Shown here: in pieces, positions 34,035-43,644 of the stretch
Layout of the letters: each line of letters opens with the position of its first letter
Position numbering within the stretch: the first letter of the stretch is position 1
Assembly: GCA_008107755.1 (NCBI GenBank)
Contig: VIRH01000109.1
Span: forward strand, 124,001-188,000
Length of the DNA: 64,000 nt
DNA from: Rhodobacterales bacterium
GTDB lineage: Bacteria > Pseudomonadota > Alphaproteobacteria > Rhizobiales > Stappiaceae
Direction: 5' to 3'
The notes under the pieces: generated by a model
Seen by the model: the letters and a program-made list of their open reading frames with translations, nothing else
What the model was told of the DNA's origin: nothing
Database searches by the model: none
Program-made: the position numbers and the translations under genes

Positions 34035-34538
34035 AGCACTCTCCAAGCATAACTTTTCGCAATAATTTTTTATTTTTCAATTTCTAGTTTAGCTTGAGAT
34101 AACTCGGAATCGAATTCGATATTTAAACTAAAATGACTTAGAGTTATTTTACATTGGCAAAGTTACAGATGCGCTTGGGTCTCACTAAAGGCATGGCTCA
34201 TGAGGTCAGAAAGCGGCTCTCTTCCGGATGAATGCCTGGATGGATGGTATCGCGAGCAACGGCCAAGTGTTTCGATCGGAAGCAATGTTGGCTGAGCCGA
34301 AGGTTCAGGGAATGACCCGGGCGATGACGTAGCTGCGGCTCGCGTCGCCGGGTCAGATGCCTATGAATTGACTGCTAAATGAAGGCATGGAATTTCAGCA
34401 GTTCGGCGAAAAATGAACCGGTCTGCGTAAACGGATGCAGCGTCTGCCCTAACGCCAAACTCTTCAGTCAGACAGATGACGGGACAGGAGTGATTGCCGA
34501 CGTCTCAGCGAGGCGGTTAGTGACACCGGAACGCTATT
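34035..34538. other. Non-coding region between the small secreted protein and fdsD
   Basis: The left part (34055-34165) is strikingly AT-rich and should contain the promoter of the 48-residue gene. The right part receives the end of the formate dehydrogenase operon. No terminator hairpin with a T-run and no further gene could be recognised. Confidence 0.45.
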
Positions 34539-34763
34539 TCAGCTCGCCGCCTTGACCGGACGGATGTTCTCCGCCGCTTCCTTGACCAGCGGGTCCAGGC
34601 CACTTCCGCCCTCGGCGAGCACAGCAAACAGCTGACTGCGCATCCGCGGTTCCCAGAACTTGCTGATATGGTCCGCGACACCGGCGACGGCCTCGTCGTG
34701 GGGGCGGCTGTGGAAGAAACCCGCGATCTGGTTGGCCATGTAGGTGAGCTTTTCAGGCGACAT
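34539..34763 (-). CDS. fdsD: NAD-dependent formate dehydrogenase delta subunit
   Basis: Small subunit of 74 residues from the ATG at 34763 (MSPEKLTYMANQIAGFFHSR). The family pattern is the MANQIA..F run, the later VADHISKFWEPRMR and the end DPLVKEAAENIR. FdsD is part of the soluble molybdenum FDH in Ralstonia, Rhodobacter and rhizobia and helps complex maturation or stability. It overlaps the fdhD stop by 11 bases and closes the operon. The longer open frame upstream is discarded because it runs inside fdhD. Confidence 0.92.
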   Translation of the reverse strand: MSPEKLTYMANQIAGFFHSRPHDEAVAGVADHISKFWEPRMRSQLFAVLAEGGSGLDPLVKEAAENIRPVKAAS

Positions 34764-35568
34764 CTTGCAGCGTTCTCCCGATGATCCGGTGCGGATGGGT
34801 GAAGAGTTCGAACCCGTCGTCCCTGGCGCAGGCAACGAGGGTGATATTGGCCTTGTCCGCCTCGGCGACCGCGAGCGCGGTCGGGGCGGAGACCGCGATC
34901 AGGATGCCGCAGCGCGCGGCTGCCGTCTTCTGGATGAGTTCGATCGACAGGCGGCTGGTCATGACGACCGCGCCCGACGACAGATCCGCATCGGACCGGC
35001 TGAGCGCACCGATGAGCTTGTCGAGTGCATTGTGCCGGCCGACATCCTCGCGGATCGCGACCAGCCCATTTTCCGGATGATAAAAGCCGGCAGCGTGGAC
35101 CGAACGTGTCCTGAGGTTGAGCGCCTGCGCCCGGCTCATGGCGCGGACCGCGTCCTGCACCTTTTCCGCCCGCAGGCGCGCCTCGGAAGTGACGGGCTCA
35201 AGGTCGCGCATTGCGGCGTCGAGGCTTTCGATGCCGCAGAGACCACAGCCAACCGGGCCGGCAATCGCCCGGCGCCGGTCCGCCAGCTTGTCCGCCGCAT
35301 CGTCGGCAAGCCGGATCTGCACGTCGAGGCCCTTCTCGACTTCAACGACCTCGACCGTCTCGATGTCTTGCCGCGTTCCGGCAATGCCTTCGCTCAGGGA
35401 GAACCCCACGCCAAGATCTTCAAGGTCTGCGGGCGTTGCCATCAGCACGGCATAGGTGGACCCGTTGTAGCTGATCGCGACCGGCACCTCGTCCGCAAGT
35501 TCCCGCTGCGACGGCGCAAAGCGCCCGTCGCGGTAGGAAAGCGGAGCGGAAGGCAGGTGCGTCTTCAT
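34753..35568 (-). CDS. fdhD: Formate dehydrogenase accessory sulfurtransferase FdhD
   Basis: Also called FdsC. Moves sulphur from a cysteine desulfurase to the molybdenum cofactor before insertion in FdsA. 271 residues from the ATG at 35568 (MKTHLPSAPLSYRDGRFAPS). The key CxxC is in GPVGCGLCGIESLDAAM; AGFYHPENGLVAIREDVGRH and NALDKLIGAL and SSGAVVMTSRLSIELIQK are family blocks. It begins two bases after the fdsA stop and overlaps fdsD. All neighbours are FDH subunits, so its client is clear. Confidence 0.95.
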   Translation of the reverse strand: MKTHLPSAPLSYRDGRFAPSQRELADEVPVAISYNGSTYAVLMATPADLEDLGVGFSLSEGIAGTRQDIETVEVVEVEKGLDVQIRLADDAADKLADRRRAIAGPVGCGLCGIESLDAAMRDLEPVTSEARLRAEKVQDAVRAMSRAQALNLRTRSVHAAGFYHPENGLVAIREDVGRHNALDKLIGALSRSDADLSSGAVVMTSRLSIELIQKTAAARCGILIAVSAPTALAVAEADKANITLVACARDDGFELFTHPHRIIGRTLQDVA

Positions 35569-35570
35569 CG

Positions 35571-38441
35571 TTACTCGGCCACCTCGATCCGGCGCGCCTG
35601 GACGGAGAACCCCTCGTATTTCTCCTGCCAGTCGGTTGGCCCGTTGGAGGGCGAGATCTGCACCGCCGTCACCTTGTATTCCGGGCAATTGGTCGCCCAG
35701 TCGGAATAGTCGGTGGTGATGACGTTGGCCTGGGTGCTTGGGTGATGGAAGGTCGTGTAGACGACGCCGGTCGAAACCCGGTCGGTGAGTTTCGCACGCA
35801 GGGCCGTCTCGCCGGAGCGGCTGGCGAGCTTCACCCAGTCGCCGTCCTTGATGCCCCTTGTTTCCGCATCGTGCGGATGGATTTCCAGCACATCTTCCTC
35901 GTGCCAGACGACGTTGGCCGTGCGTCGGGTCTGGGCGCCGACGTTGTACTGGCTCAGAATGCGGCCGGTGGTGAGGAGAAGCGGGAAGCGCGGCCCCGTC
36001 TTTTCGTCCGTCGCGATATAGTCGGTGCGGATGAACCGTCCCTTGCCGCGCACGAAGCTGTCGACATGCATGATCGGCGACCCGTTCGGCGTCTTGTCGT
36101 TGCAGGGCCATTGGACGGAGCCCTGCTCCTCCAGAAGGTCATAGGTCACATTGGCGAAGCTCGGCGTGGTCGCCGCGATCTCGTCCATGATCTCGGAGGG
36201 GTGACTGTAGGACCAGTTGCCGCCCATGGCATTTGCAAGCAGCTGGGTGACTTCCCAGTCGGCATAGCCGTTCTTCGGCGCCATCACCTTGCGCACCCGG
36301 TTGATTCGGCGCTCGGCGTTGGTGAAGGTGCCGTCCTTTTCCAGGAACGTGGAGCCCGGCAGAAACACATGGGCGTAATTGGCAGTCTCGTTCAGAAAAA
36401 GGTCGTGAACGATGACGCAGTCCATGGCGGCAAGGCCGGCGGAAACATGTTTGGTGTCCGGGTCGGACTGCAGAATGTCCTCGCCCTGGCAATAAAGCCC
36501 TCTGAAGGTGCCGTCGACGGCCGCGTCCAGCATATTGGGGATGCGCAAGCCCGGCTCGTCGGAGATCTCGACGCCCCAGGCCTTTTCGAAGATGTCGCGC
36601 GCTTCCTGACCGTTGACATGGCGGTAGCCTGGCAGCTCGTGCGGGAAGGAGCCCATGTCACAGGAGCCCTGCACGTTGTTCTGGCCGCGCAGCGGGTTCA
36701 CGCCCACACCCGGCCGACCGATGTTGCCGGTGAGCATGGCGAGATTGGCAATGCCGATGACGGTGGTCGAGCCCTGGCTGTGCTCGGTAACGCCAAGGCC
36801 GTAGTAGATCGCACCGTTGCCACCGGTCGCGTAAAGCCTCGCCGCCGCACGCATTTCGGCTGCGGGGACACCGGTCAGGTTTTCGACCGCCTCCGGGCTG
36901 TGCGAGGGGCTGGCGACGAAGTCCACGTAGTCCTGGAACTCGTCCCAGTCGCAGCGCTCGCGGATGAAGGCTTCATCGAAAAGGCCTTCGGTGACGATGA
37001 CATGGGCGAGCGCAGTCACCACGGCGACGTTGGTGCCGGGCCGGAGCGCGAGATGATGGGAGGCCTTGACGTGGGGCGTCTTGACGAGATCGATCCGGCG
37101 CGGGTCAATCACGATCAGCTTTGCGCCGTCCCGCAGACGCTTCTTGAGGCGCGACCCGAAGACCGGGTGTCCGTCGGTTGGGTTGGCGCCGATAACGACA
37201 ACCACGTCGGTCTGTTCGACGCTGTCGAAATCCTGCGTGCCGGCGGAGGTGCCAAAGGTCTGGCCAAGACCGTAGCCGGTCGGGGAATGGCAGACGCGGG
37301 CGCAGGTATCCGTGTTGTTGTTCCTGAAGACCGCGCGCGCCAGCTTCTGGACCAGATAGGTTTCCTCATTGGTGCAGCGGGACGACGTGATGACGCCGAT
37401 GCTGTCCTTGCCGTGCTCGTACTGGATGGCGCGCATCCGGTTGGACGCAAAGGACAGCGCCTCCTCCCAGGAGACTTCTTTCCACGGGTCGGTGATCTTG
37501 TCGCGGATCATCGGATTGAGGATGCGGTCCTTGTGGCTGGCATAGCCATAAGCGAAGCGGCCCTTGACGCAGGAGTGGCCGTGATTGGCCTTGCCGTCCT
37601 TGTAAGGCACCATGCGCACGATCTCGCCGCCGCGCATTTCCGCCTTGAAGGAGCAGCCGACGCCGCAGTAGGCGCAGGTCGTGACCTTGGAGTGCTCGGG
37701 CTGGCCGATCTCGATCACGGATTTCTCTTGCAAGGTCGCCGTCGGGCAGGCCTGAACGCAGGCGCCGCAGGAAACGCACTCGGAGTTCAGAAAGTCCTCG
37801 TGCATGCCGGGAGACACGCGCGATTCAAAGCCCCTGCCCTCGATCGTCAGCGCGAAGGTGCCCTGCACCTCGGCGCAGGCGCGCACGCAGCGCGAGCAGA
37901 CGATGCACTTGGACGGATCGTAGGTGAAATAGGGGTTGCTCTCGTCCTTCGGCATGAAGCGGGCGTTCATCTCGCCGACGCCGTTGCGCGACTTCACATG
38001 GTTGCCGCCGTCATAGCCGTAGCGCACGTCGCGCAGGCCGACAGCCCCGGCCATGTCCTGCAGTTCGCAGTCGCCGTTGGCGGCGCAGGTCAGGCAATCA
38101 AGCGGGTGATCGGAGATATAGAGCTCCATCACGCCGCGGCGGATGTCCTTCAGCCGGCCCGTCTGGGTGTGAACGACCATGCCCTCTTCCGCCGGCGTGG
38201 TGCAGGAGGATGGCGTTCCGCGCCGGCCTTCGATCTCCACCAGGCAGAGCCGGCAGGACCCGAAGGCATCGACCATGTCGGTGGCACAGAGCTTCGGGAT
38301 CTCGATGCCGGTCTCCATGGCCGCGCGCATCAGCGAAGTGCCTTCGGGCACCGTGACGTCGAACCCGTCGATGGTCAGGGTGACCGTCTTTTCCGACTTG
38401 GAAGCTGGCGTTCCGTAATCCGTTTCCTTGATCAGGGACAT
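35571..38441 (-). CDS. fdsA: NAD-dependent formate dehydrogenase alpha subunit
   Basis: Catalytic subunit of 956 residues. From the N-terminus: a NuoG-like [2Fe-2S] domain (CRLCLVEIEG with upstream ATDMVDAFG), His/Cys cluster HPLDCLTCAANGDCELQ, two 4Fe-4S ferredoxin motifs (CIVCSRCVRAC, CVSCGACVQAC), the CAYCGVGCSFK cluster, then the bis-MGD domain with catalytic Cys in TCARVCHSPTGYGLG (no selenocysteine) and a C-terminal dinucleotide-binding domain. It oxidises formate to CO2 and passes electrons to FdsB. ATG at 38441; four bases after fdsB. Cytoplasmic, no signal. Confidence 0.96.
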   Translation of the reverse strand: MSLIKETDYGTPASKSEKTVTLTIDGFDVTVPEGTSLMRAAMETGIEIPKLCATDMVDAFGSCRLCLVEIEGRRGTPSSCTTPAEEGMVVHTQTGRLKDIRRGVMELYISDHPLDCLTCAANGDCELQDMAGAVGLRDVRYGYDGGNHVKSRNGVGEMNARFMPKDESNPYFTYDPSKCIVCSRCVRACAEVQGTFALTIEGRGFESRVSPGMHEDFLNSECVSCGACVQACPTATLQEKSVIEIGQPEHSKVTTCAYCGVGCSFKAEMRGGEIVRMVPYKDGKANHGHSCVKGRFAYGYASHKDRILNPMIRDKITDPWKEVSWEEALSFASNRMRAIQYEHGKDSIGVITSSRCTNEETYLVQKLARAVFRNNNTDTCARVCHSPTGYGLGQTFGTSAGTQDFDSVEQTDVVVVIGANPTDGHPVFGSRLKKRLRDGAKLIVIDPRRIDLVKTPHVKASHHLALRPGTNVAVVTALAHVIVTEGLFDEAFIRERCDWDEFQDYVDFVASPSHSPEAVENLTGVPAAEMRAAARLYATGGNGAIYYGLGVTEHSQGSTTVIGIANLAMLTGNIGRPGVGVNPLRGQNNVQGSCDMGSFPHELPGYRHVNGQEARDIFEKAWGVEISDEPGLRIPNMLDAAVDGTFRGLYCQGEDILQSDPDTKHVSAGLAAMDCVIVHDLFLNETANYAHVFLPGSTFLEKDGTFTNAERRINRVRKVMAPKNGYADWEVTQLLANAMGGNWSYSHPSEIMDEIAATTPSFANVTYDLLEEQGSVQWPCNDKTPNGSPIMHVDSFVRGKGRFIRTDYIATDEKTGPRFPLLLTTGRILSQYNVGAQTRRTANVVWHEEDVLEIHPHDAETRGIKDGDWVKLASRSGETALRAKLTDRVSTGVVYTTFHHPSTQANVITTDYSDWATNCPEYKVTAVQISPSNGPTDWQEKYEGFSVQARRIEVAE

Positions 38442-38445
38442 GTCG

Positions 38446-40002
38446 TTACTCCGCCGCTTCGGCTATCGGCTTGGGATTGAAATCCTCGGGGAAATGCGTC
38501 AGCGCGCTCATCACCGGATAGGGCGTGAAGCCGCCAAGCGCGCACAGCGAGCCGAGCTTCATGGTGTTGCAGAGATCCGTCAGAAGATCGATCTGCGCGT
38601 CCGGACGATCCCCGGCCGCGATCTTGTCGACGGTCTCGACGCCGCGCACGGCCCCGATACGACACGGCGTGCACTTGCCGCAGCTCTCCACGGCGCAGAA
38701 CTCCATGGCAAAGCGGGCCTGCTTCAGCATGTCCGCCGTATCATCGAAGACCACGATGCCGGCGTGGCCGATGAGACCGTCGCGGGCGGCAAAGGCCTCA
38801 TAGTCGAAGGGCGTGTCGAAGAGGTCCGGCGGGAAATAAGCCCCGAGCGGCCCGCCGACCTGAACGGCCTTCACCGGCCGCCCGCTGGCCGTACCGCCGC
38901 CGATCTCGTTGACCAGTTCGCCAAGGGTGATGCCAAAGGCGACTTCGTAGAGGCCGCCGTGCTTGATGTTTCCGGCAAGCTGGATCGGCATGGTGCCACG
39001 CGAGCGGCCAACACCGTAGTCCTTGTAGAACTCGGCTCCCCGGTCGAGGATCACCGGTACGGAGGCGAGCGACAGCACGTTGTTGACGACGGTCGGCTTG
39101 CCGAAGAGGCCTTCCAGCGCGGGCAGAGGCGGCTTGGCGCGCACGATGCCGCGCTTGCCTTCCAGGCTGTTCAGGAGCGAGGTCTCCTCTCCGCAGACGT
39201 ATGCCCCCGCCCCTTCGCGCACGTCCATGTCGAAGGCATGGGAAGAGCCCAGCACCGACCGCCCGAGAATTCCCGCCTTGCGGGCGATCTCGATGGCCCG
39301 GCGCATGGTCGCGATGGCGTGGGGGTATTCGGAGCGTGTGTAGAGATAGCCCTTCGTTGCACCGGTCGCGATGCCGGCAATCGCCATGCCCTCAATCAGG
39401 ACGAAGGGATCGCCCTCCATGATCATGCGGTCGGCGAAGGTGCCGCTGTCGCCCTCGTCGGCGTTGCAGACAATGTATTTCTGATCGGCTTGTGCCTTCA
39501 GCACCGTGTTCCACTTGATGCCGGTGGGAAAGCCCGCCCCGCCACGGCCGCGCAACCCGCTATCGGTCACCTGGCTGACGATATCCGCCGGCTGCATGGC
39601 AACGGCGTTTTCCAGGCCCTTGAGGCCCTTGTAGTGGCGGTAATCCTCAAGTGACAGCGGATCGGTGACACCGCAGCGCGCGAAGGTCAGCCGCGTCTGG
39701 TTCTTCAGGAAAGGAATGTCCTTCGTCTCGCCATGGAAGAGCGGATGGTCCGCCCCTTCCAGGAAACCGGCGTCGAAGAGACCGGGAACATCGGAGGACT
39801 TAACCGGACCGTAGGCAACGCGCTTGTGACCGGTGCGCACCTCGACCAGCGGTTCCAGCCAGTGCAGACCACGCGAGCCGTTTCGGACGAGATCGGCTTC
39901 AATGCCGCGCGAAGTGAGTTCCGTCTCGAGAGCCTTGGCGACACGGTCGGCGCCGACGGCAAGCGCGGCGGCATCGCATGGAACGAAGATCACCGGTTTC
40001 AT
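38446..40002 (-). CDS. fdsB: NAD-dependent formate dehydrogenase beta subunit
   Basis: NADH/FMN subunit of 518 residues, homologous to NuoF. A thioredoxin-like N-terminal part of about 110 residues precedes the flavoprotein core: NADH loop GLRGRGGAGFPTGIKW, FMN loop YIVCNADEGDSGTFADR, GYLYTRSEYP, and the 4Fe-4S site CGKCTPCRIGA. It receives electrons from FdsA and reduces NAD+. ATGA overlap with fdsG. ATG at 40002 (MKPVIFVPCDAAALAVGADR). Confidence 0.96.
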   Translation of the reverse strand: MKPVIFVPCDAAALAVGADRVAKALETELTSRGIEADLVRNGSRGLHWLEPLVEVRTGHKRVAYGPVKSSDVPGLFDAGFLEGADHPLFHGETKDIPFLKNQTRLTFARCGVTDPLSLEDYRHYKGLKGLENAVAMQPADIVSQVTDSGLRGRGGAGFPTGIKWNTVLKAQADQKYIVCNADEGDSGTFADRMIMEGDPFVLIEGMAIAGIATGATKGYLYTRSEYPHAIATMRRAIEIARKAGILGRSVLGSSHAFDMDVREGAGAYVCGEETSLLNSLEGKRGIVRAKPPLPALEGLFGKPTVVNNVLSLASVPVILDRGAEFYKDYGVGRSRGTMPIQLAGNIKHGGLYEVAFGITLGELVNEIGGGTASGRPVKAVQVGGPLGAYFPPDLFDTPFDYEAFAARDGLIGHAGIVVFDDTADMLKQARFAMEFCAVESCGKCTPCRIGAVRGVETVDKIAAGDRPDAQIDLLTDLCNTMKLGSLCALGGFTPYPVMSALTHFPEDFNPKPIAEAAE

Positions 40003-40478
40003 CGGCCCGCCTCCCGGACAATTTCGTTCATGGCTTCGTCATCCAGCCGGCCGTGGAGTTCGCCGTCGAACATGGCGGCGGGTGCGCAGGAGCAGAGCCC
40101 AAGGCAGAAGACCGGTTCCAACGTCACCTTGCCGTCCGGTGTCGTCTCGTGCCAGTCGATGCCGAGCGCCTTGCGCACGCCCTCGGCAAGCTCGTCGCCG
40201 CCCATGGACTGGCAGGCTTCCGCCCGGCAGATCTTGAGGACATGGCGGCCTGCGGGTTTCTCACGGAAATCGTGATAGAAGGTCATGACGCCATGGACGT
40301 CGGCCCGGCTGAGGTTCAGCCTGTCGGCGATGATGCGCAGGGAGGCTTCCGGCACGCAGCCAAGATCCTTCTGAACATCATGCAGGATCGGCAGAAGCGG
40401 GCCTTCGCTCGCCAAATGATCTTCGACAATTGCGGAGGTCCGTTCTGCGACCTCCTGCGCCGGCATTTGCAAGGCCAT
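39999..40478 (-). CDS. fdsG: NAD-dependent formate dehydrogenase gamma subunit
   Basis: NuoE-like 2Fe-2S subunit of 159 residues. The four cluster cysteines are in CRAEACQSMG and CLGLCSCAPAA; the helical N-terminal half carries LGCVPEASLRIIADRLNLSR then ADVHGVMTFYHDF. First structural gene of fdsG-B-A-fdhD-fdsD. Ninety-one bases separate it from the LysR gene upstream; that gap should contain the promoter. Confidence 0.95.
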   Translation of the reverse strand: MALQMPAQEVAERTSAIVEDHLASEGPLLPILHDVQKDLGCVPEASLRIIADRLNLSRADVHGVMTFYHDFREKPAGRHVLKICRAEACQSMGGDELAEGVRKALGIDWHETTPDGKVTLEPVFCLGLCSCAPAAMFDGELHGRLDDEAMNEIVREAGR

Positions 40479-40569
40479 GCGGAATCTCCCTCAGTCGCGC
40501 TGGACTTGAAGATGTCACAGCGCAGGGAAACCGATCAATATCGCGGTTCCGTTGAGCGATTGCACATTC

Positions 40570-41475
40570 CTATAGAGGAGTATCCGACTCCACTTTTGGC
40601 GCCTCCATCCGCTTTGCCAGGCGCAGCATGGCGGCGATCATCGGCGCATGCGGTTCTCGCCGCGTGGCCACCAGCCCGACCATCGTTCCCGCGTCCGGTT
40701 CGGTGATCGGAATGGTCCTGAGCGTTCCTCCCGCGAACGTGTCTGCGAGCGTCTTCGGAACGATGCTGGCCCATTTTCCCGTTCTGACGTGGGCGAAAAG
40801 CGAGACGATGGAGTCCGATTGAAGCGTCGGCGCCACGTCCGTGCCGGCCCTTGCCAGGATGTTGTCCACGATCCTCCGGTTCTGCATGCCCTTGGTCAGG
40901 AGACACAGCGGAATTTGGCTGACCTCCCGCCAGCTCACCTTGCCCCGGTCCGAAAGCGGTGCGCCTTCGCTGGTGACAAGACAATAGGTTTCCCGGTAGA
41001 GCGGGATCTGGACAACCTTGCCGACCGGTTCGTTGCCCAGATACGTGATGCCGACATCGATCTCGAGGTTTTCCAGAAGGGACAGAATTTCGGTGGACGA
41101 GCGCGACAGCACCGAGAAGGTCACCCCCGGATTCTGATCGGCAAAGGGCGTCGTCAGTTCCGGAACGAAGGTCAGAGCAGTCGGAATGGTGCCGATGCGC
41201 AGATGTCCGCTCAGGCCGTCGCGCACGGCTTTCAGTTCCTGCTGCATGGTGCGCGCGTCGGCCACCAGCCGCCTGGCCCATTCCAGCACCCGCTCGCCTT
41301 CGGGCGTCAGCCCCTGGAACCGCGAGCCGCGCAGTACCAGCAGAACGCCGAGTTGTTCTTCCAGCTGTTTTATGGTCGCCGAAAGGGTCGGCTGGGTCAC
41401 ACCGCACTCCTCTGCGGCGCGGCCGAAATGCTTCTCCTGCGCCAGGGCAATGAACATTTCCAGCTTGTCGATCAT
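40570..41475 (-). CDS. LysR-family regulator adjacent to formate dehydrogenase operon
   Basis: Regulator of 301 residues from the ATG at 41475 (MIDKLEMFIALAQEKHFGRA). The helix-turn-helix reads RAAEECGVTQPTLSATIKQL; the effector domain starts near residue 92 (LRIGTIPTALTFVPELTTPF). It is co-oriented with and directly upstream of fdsG, the common position of an FDH-linked LysR regulator (FdsR in Cupriavidus responds to formate). The frame upstream of the chosen ATG is open but runs through the pot terminator and lacks homology. Confidence 0.88.
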   Translation of the reverse strand: MIDKLEMFIALAQEKHFGRAAEECGVTQPTLSATIKQLEEQLGVLLVLRGSRFQGLTPEGERVLEWARRLVADARTMQQELKAVRDGLSGHLRIGTIPTALTFVPELTTPFADQNPGVTFSVLSRSSTEILSLLENLEIDVGITYLGNEPVGKVVQIPLYRETYCLVTSEGAPLSDRGKVSWREVSQIPLCLLTKGMQNRRIVDNILARAGTDVAPTLQSDSIVSLFAHVRTGKWASIVPKTLADTFAGGTLRTIPITEPDAGTMVGLVATRREPHAPMIAAMLRLAKRMEAPKVESDTPL

Positions 41476-41674
41476 GTATTCCGCCCGGACGGCAGTGCCG
41501 CTCTTCCTAGTCTGCAAGACAGGGCTCAGAGAACCCGCTTCATCCATAACACGGAATCGGGAATTTTGCCGTCTGGAGCCGGCGCAGTCTGGCGCGGATC
41601 CGCCGCGGGCAAGCCTGTTGAAAAACGGCTGGGCTTTCCGTGGGTGTTGCGGAACCGAAACTGCACCATGAACG

Positions 41675-41710
41675 AAAAAAGGGCTGCGCCGTAAAAACCC
41701 GGCGCAGCCC
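41675..41710 (-). terminator. Rho-independent terminator of the ten-gene cluster
   Basis: GGGCTGCGCC (41681-41690) and GGCGCAGCCC (41701-41710) form a perfect 10-base stem with a 10-base loop, followed on the minus strand by TTTTTT (A-run 41675-41680). It starts 40 bases after the stop of the potA-like gene and defines the 3' end of the long minus-strand unit. Confidence 0.92.
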
Positions 41711-41749
41711 GTTTCAATCAGCGAAGATGTCTTGCGACAGTGAAAGCAA

Positions 41750-42856
41750 TCAGTCCCTGAGGACGGCCATGGCCTCCTGCGACCAGCTTGCCCAGACCGG
41801 AGCCTCGCCGAGGCCTTCCGCAACGGCGGTGTCGACATAGGCACGCATCGCAACGTCCGGCGCGTCTTCCACCCTGAGTTCCAGCTCCGTCCGGCTGCCC
41901 TTGAAGATCCGGCCGGATACCCGGACCGGAACCGTGTTGGGTTGGTCCTGCGGCTTGTCGGGAGACAGTTTCAGGCCTTCGAGACGGATCGAGGCGGCAA
42001 CGCTATTGCCTGTCTGCAGACCGCCGGAAACCGGCGGCCGTCCGGCCAGCTTGATGCCGCGCCAGTCGAGTGTGACATCTGCCCCGTTGACCGCATCGAC
42101 ACGCCCTTCGATCAGGTTGGTTTCACCGACGAATTCGGCAACGAAGCGCGAAGACGGGTGGAAATAGAGTTCTTCCGGCGTTCCGTCCTGTTCGACGACG
42201 CCCTTGTTCATCACGACGATGCGGTCGGACATGGTCAATGCCTCGTCCTGGTCGTGGGTGACGAAGAAGAAGGTCTTCGACGTCCGGCGCTGGATCGACT
42301 TCAGCTCCGCCTGTACCTGGCCACGCAGCTTGGCATCGAGTGCGCCGAGCGGCTCGTCGAGAAGCAGAAGAGCCGGATCCGGCGCTAGGGCACGTGCCAG
42401 TGCGACGCGCTGGCGCTGACCGCCGGACAGCTGATCCGGCAACCGGTCGGCCAGGGCCGATAGCTCCAGAAAGCTCATCAGTTCATCACAGCGGCGGGCG
42501 ATTTCGCTCTTGCCGAGGCCCTTCAGCTCCAGCCCGAACGCGATGTTGCGGCGGACGGTCATGTGAGGGAACAGGGCATAGTCCTGAAACACCATGTTGA
42601 CCTTGCGCTTGTTGGGCGGAAGCTTCGTCACGTCCTCGCCGTCGACGATCACGCGACCGGACGTCGGTGTTTCGAAACCGCCGAGAATTCTGAGCGTCGT
42701 GGATTTCCCGCAGCCCGACGGGCCGAGGAAGGTAACGAACTCGCCTTCGCGGATGGTCATGCTCAGGCTCTGCAGCGCCTGGGTATCGCCGAACCGCTTG
42801 CTGACCTGATCCAGACGGACGATTTCGTTGGACGACTTATCCTGAATGCCTGTCAT
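41750..42856 (-). CDS. Spermidine/putrescine-type ABC transporter ATP-binding protein (PotA-like)
   Basis: ATPase of 368 residues. Walker A GPSGCGKST, Q-loop MVFQDYALFPHM, signature LSGGQRQRVALARAL, Walker B LLLLDEPLGALD and switch FVTHDQDEAL are complete; from about residue 240 a TOBE domain follows (FVGETNLIEGRVDAVNG), as in PotA and FbpC. Partner of the permeases at 42862-44642 and the receptor at 44915. Last gene of the long unit. Putrescine, spermidine, other amines or ferric complexes are all carried by relatives; the substrate here is open. Confidence 0.92.
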   Translation of the reverse strand: MTGIQDKSSNEIVRLDQVSKRFGDTQALQSLSMTIREGEFVTFLGPSGCGKSTTLRILGGFETPTSGRVIVDGEDVTKLPPNKRKVNMVFQDYALFPHMTVRRNIAFGLELKGLGKSEIARRCDELMSFLELSALADRLPDQLSGGQRQRVALARALAPDPALLLLDEPLGALDAKLRGQVQAELKSIQRRTSKTFFFVTHDQDEALTMSDRIVVMNKGVVEQDGTPEELYFHPSSRFVAEFVGETNLIEGRVDAVNGADVTLDWRGIKLAGRPPVSGGLQTGNSVAASIRLEGLKLSPDKPQDQPNTVPVRVSGRIFKGSRTELELRVEDAPDVAMRAYVDTAVAEGLGEAPVWASWSQEAMAVLRD

Positions 42857-42861
42857 TGTTC

Positions 42862-43644
42862 TTATCCTTTTTGCAGCCGGCGCATGGACCGTTCGGCCCA
42901 GATTCCGAGAATGGCAGTCATCGCGAGGACGACGGTTGCGATCGCGTTGATCTCCGGTGACATGCCGGAGCGAAGCTTGGCGAAGATGAGCACCGGAAGG
43001 GTCGGCTGGTAGCCCCCCAGGAAGAAGGAACGCACGAAATCGTCGAAGCTGATCAGCATGCAGAAGACACCGCCGCCGATGAGCGCCGGACGCAGATAGG
43101 GCAGCGTGACCCTTGCAAAGGCGATCAACGGATCGGCTCCGAGGTCGCGGGCCGCGTCCAGGTAGCTCGTCGGCAGGGTGCTGAGGCGGGCGGAGACGAT
43201 CAGCACCACAAAGGGAACGTTATGCACCGCGTGACACCAGATGATCGCGCCGGTTCCCGGCGGTATCCCCCAGAGCTGGGCGTAGATGCGGAACGAGATC
43301 GCCGAGATGATGCCCGGAATGAGCGCCGGGAGAAGCGTCAGCCCGAAGATGACGCCCTTGCCGATGAAGCCCCGCCCGTTCAGCAGGACCGCGATCCAGA
43401 CGCCGACGATGAGAGATACCAGGGTTGAGGAAAAGCCGATCAGCATGGAATAGCCGAACGCGCTCATCACCTCGGTGTTCTCGAAGACGCTCATGTACCA
43501 GTCGAGCGTCCAGGACCGGATCGGGAAGCCGATGAACTTGGAGTCCTTGAACCCCATCATGACCATGAGCGCCAGCGGAACGAAGATGTAGAGAACGAAT
43601 GCCCAATAGAGGATGGACATCACGATGCGAGTGTTGCGGGTCAT
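42862..43644 (-). CDS. ABC transporter permease, PotC-like
   Basis: Membrane subunit of 260 residues from the ATG at 43644 (MTRNTRIVMSILYWAFVLYI), overlapping the PotB-like stop by ATGA. Six membrane segments; the EAA loop that contacts the ATPase reads YLDAARDLGADPLIAFARVT. The usual PotC length is about 260. The following ATPase begins five bases later. Confidence 0.93.
   Translation of the reverse strand: MTRNTRIVMSILYWAFVLYIFVPLALMVMMGFKDSKFIGFPIRSWTLDWYMSVFENTEVMSAFGYSMLIGFSSTLVSLIVGVWIAVLLNGRGFIGKGVIFGLTLLPALIPGIISAISFRIYAQLWGIPPGTGAIIWCHAVHNVPFVVLIVSARLSTLPTSYLDAARDLGADPLIAFARVTLPYLRPALIGGGVFCMLISFDDFVRSFFLGGYQPTLPVLIFAKLRSGMSPEINAIATVVLAMTAILGIWAERSMRRLQKG

Noticed and set aside
35742-38480. 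912-codon plus-strand open frame opposite fdsA
   Set aside because: Antisense shadow of the formate dehydrogenase alpha gene; no family pattern, no ribosome site.
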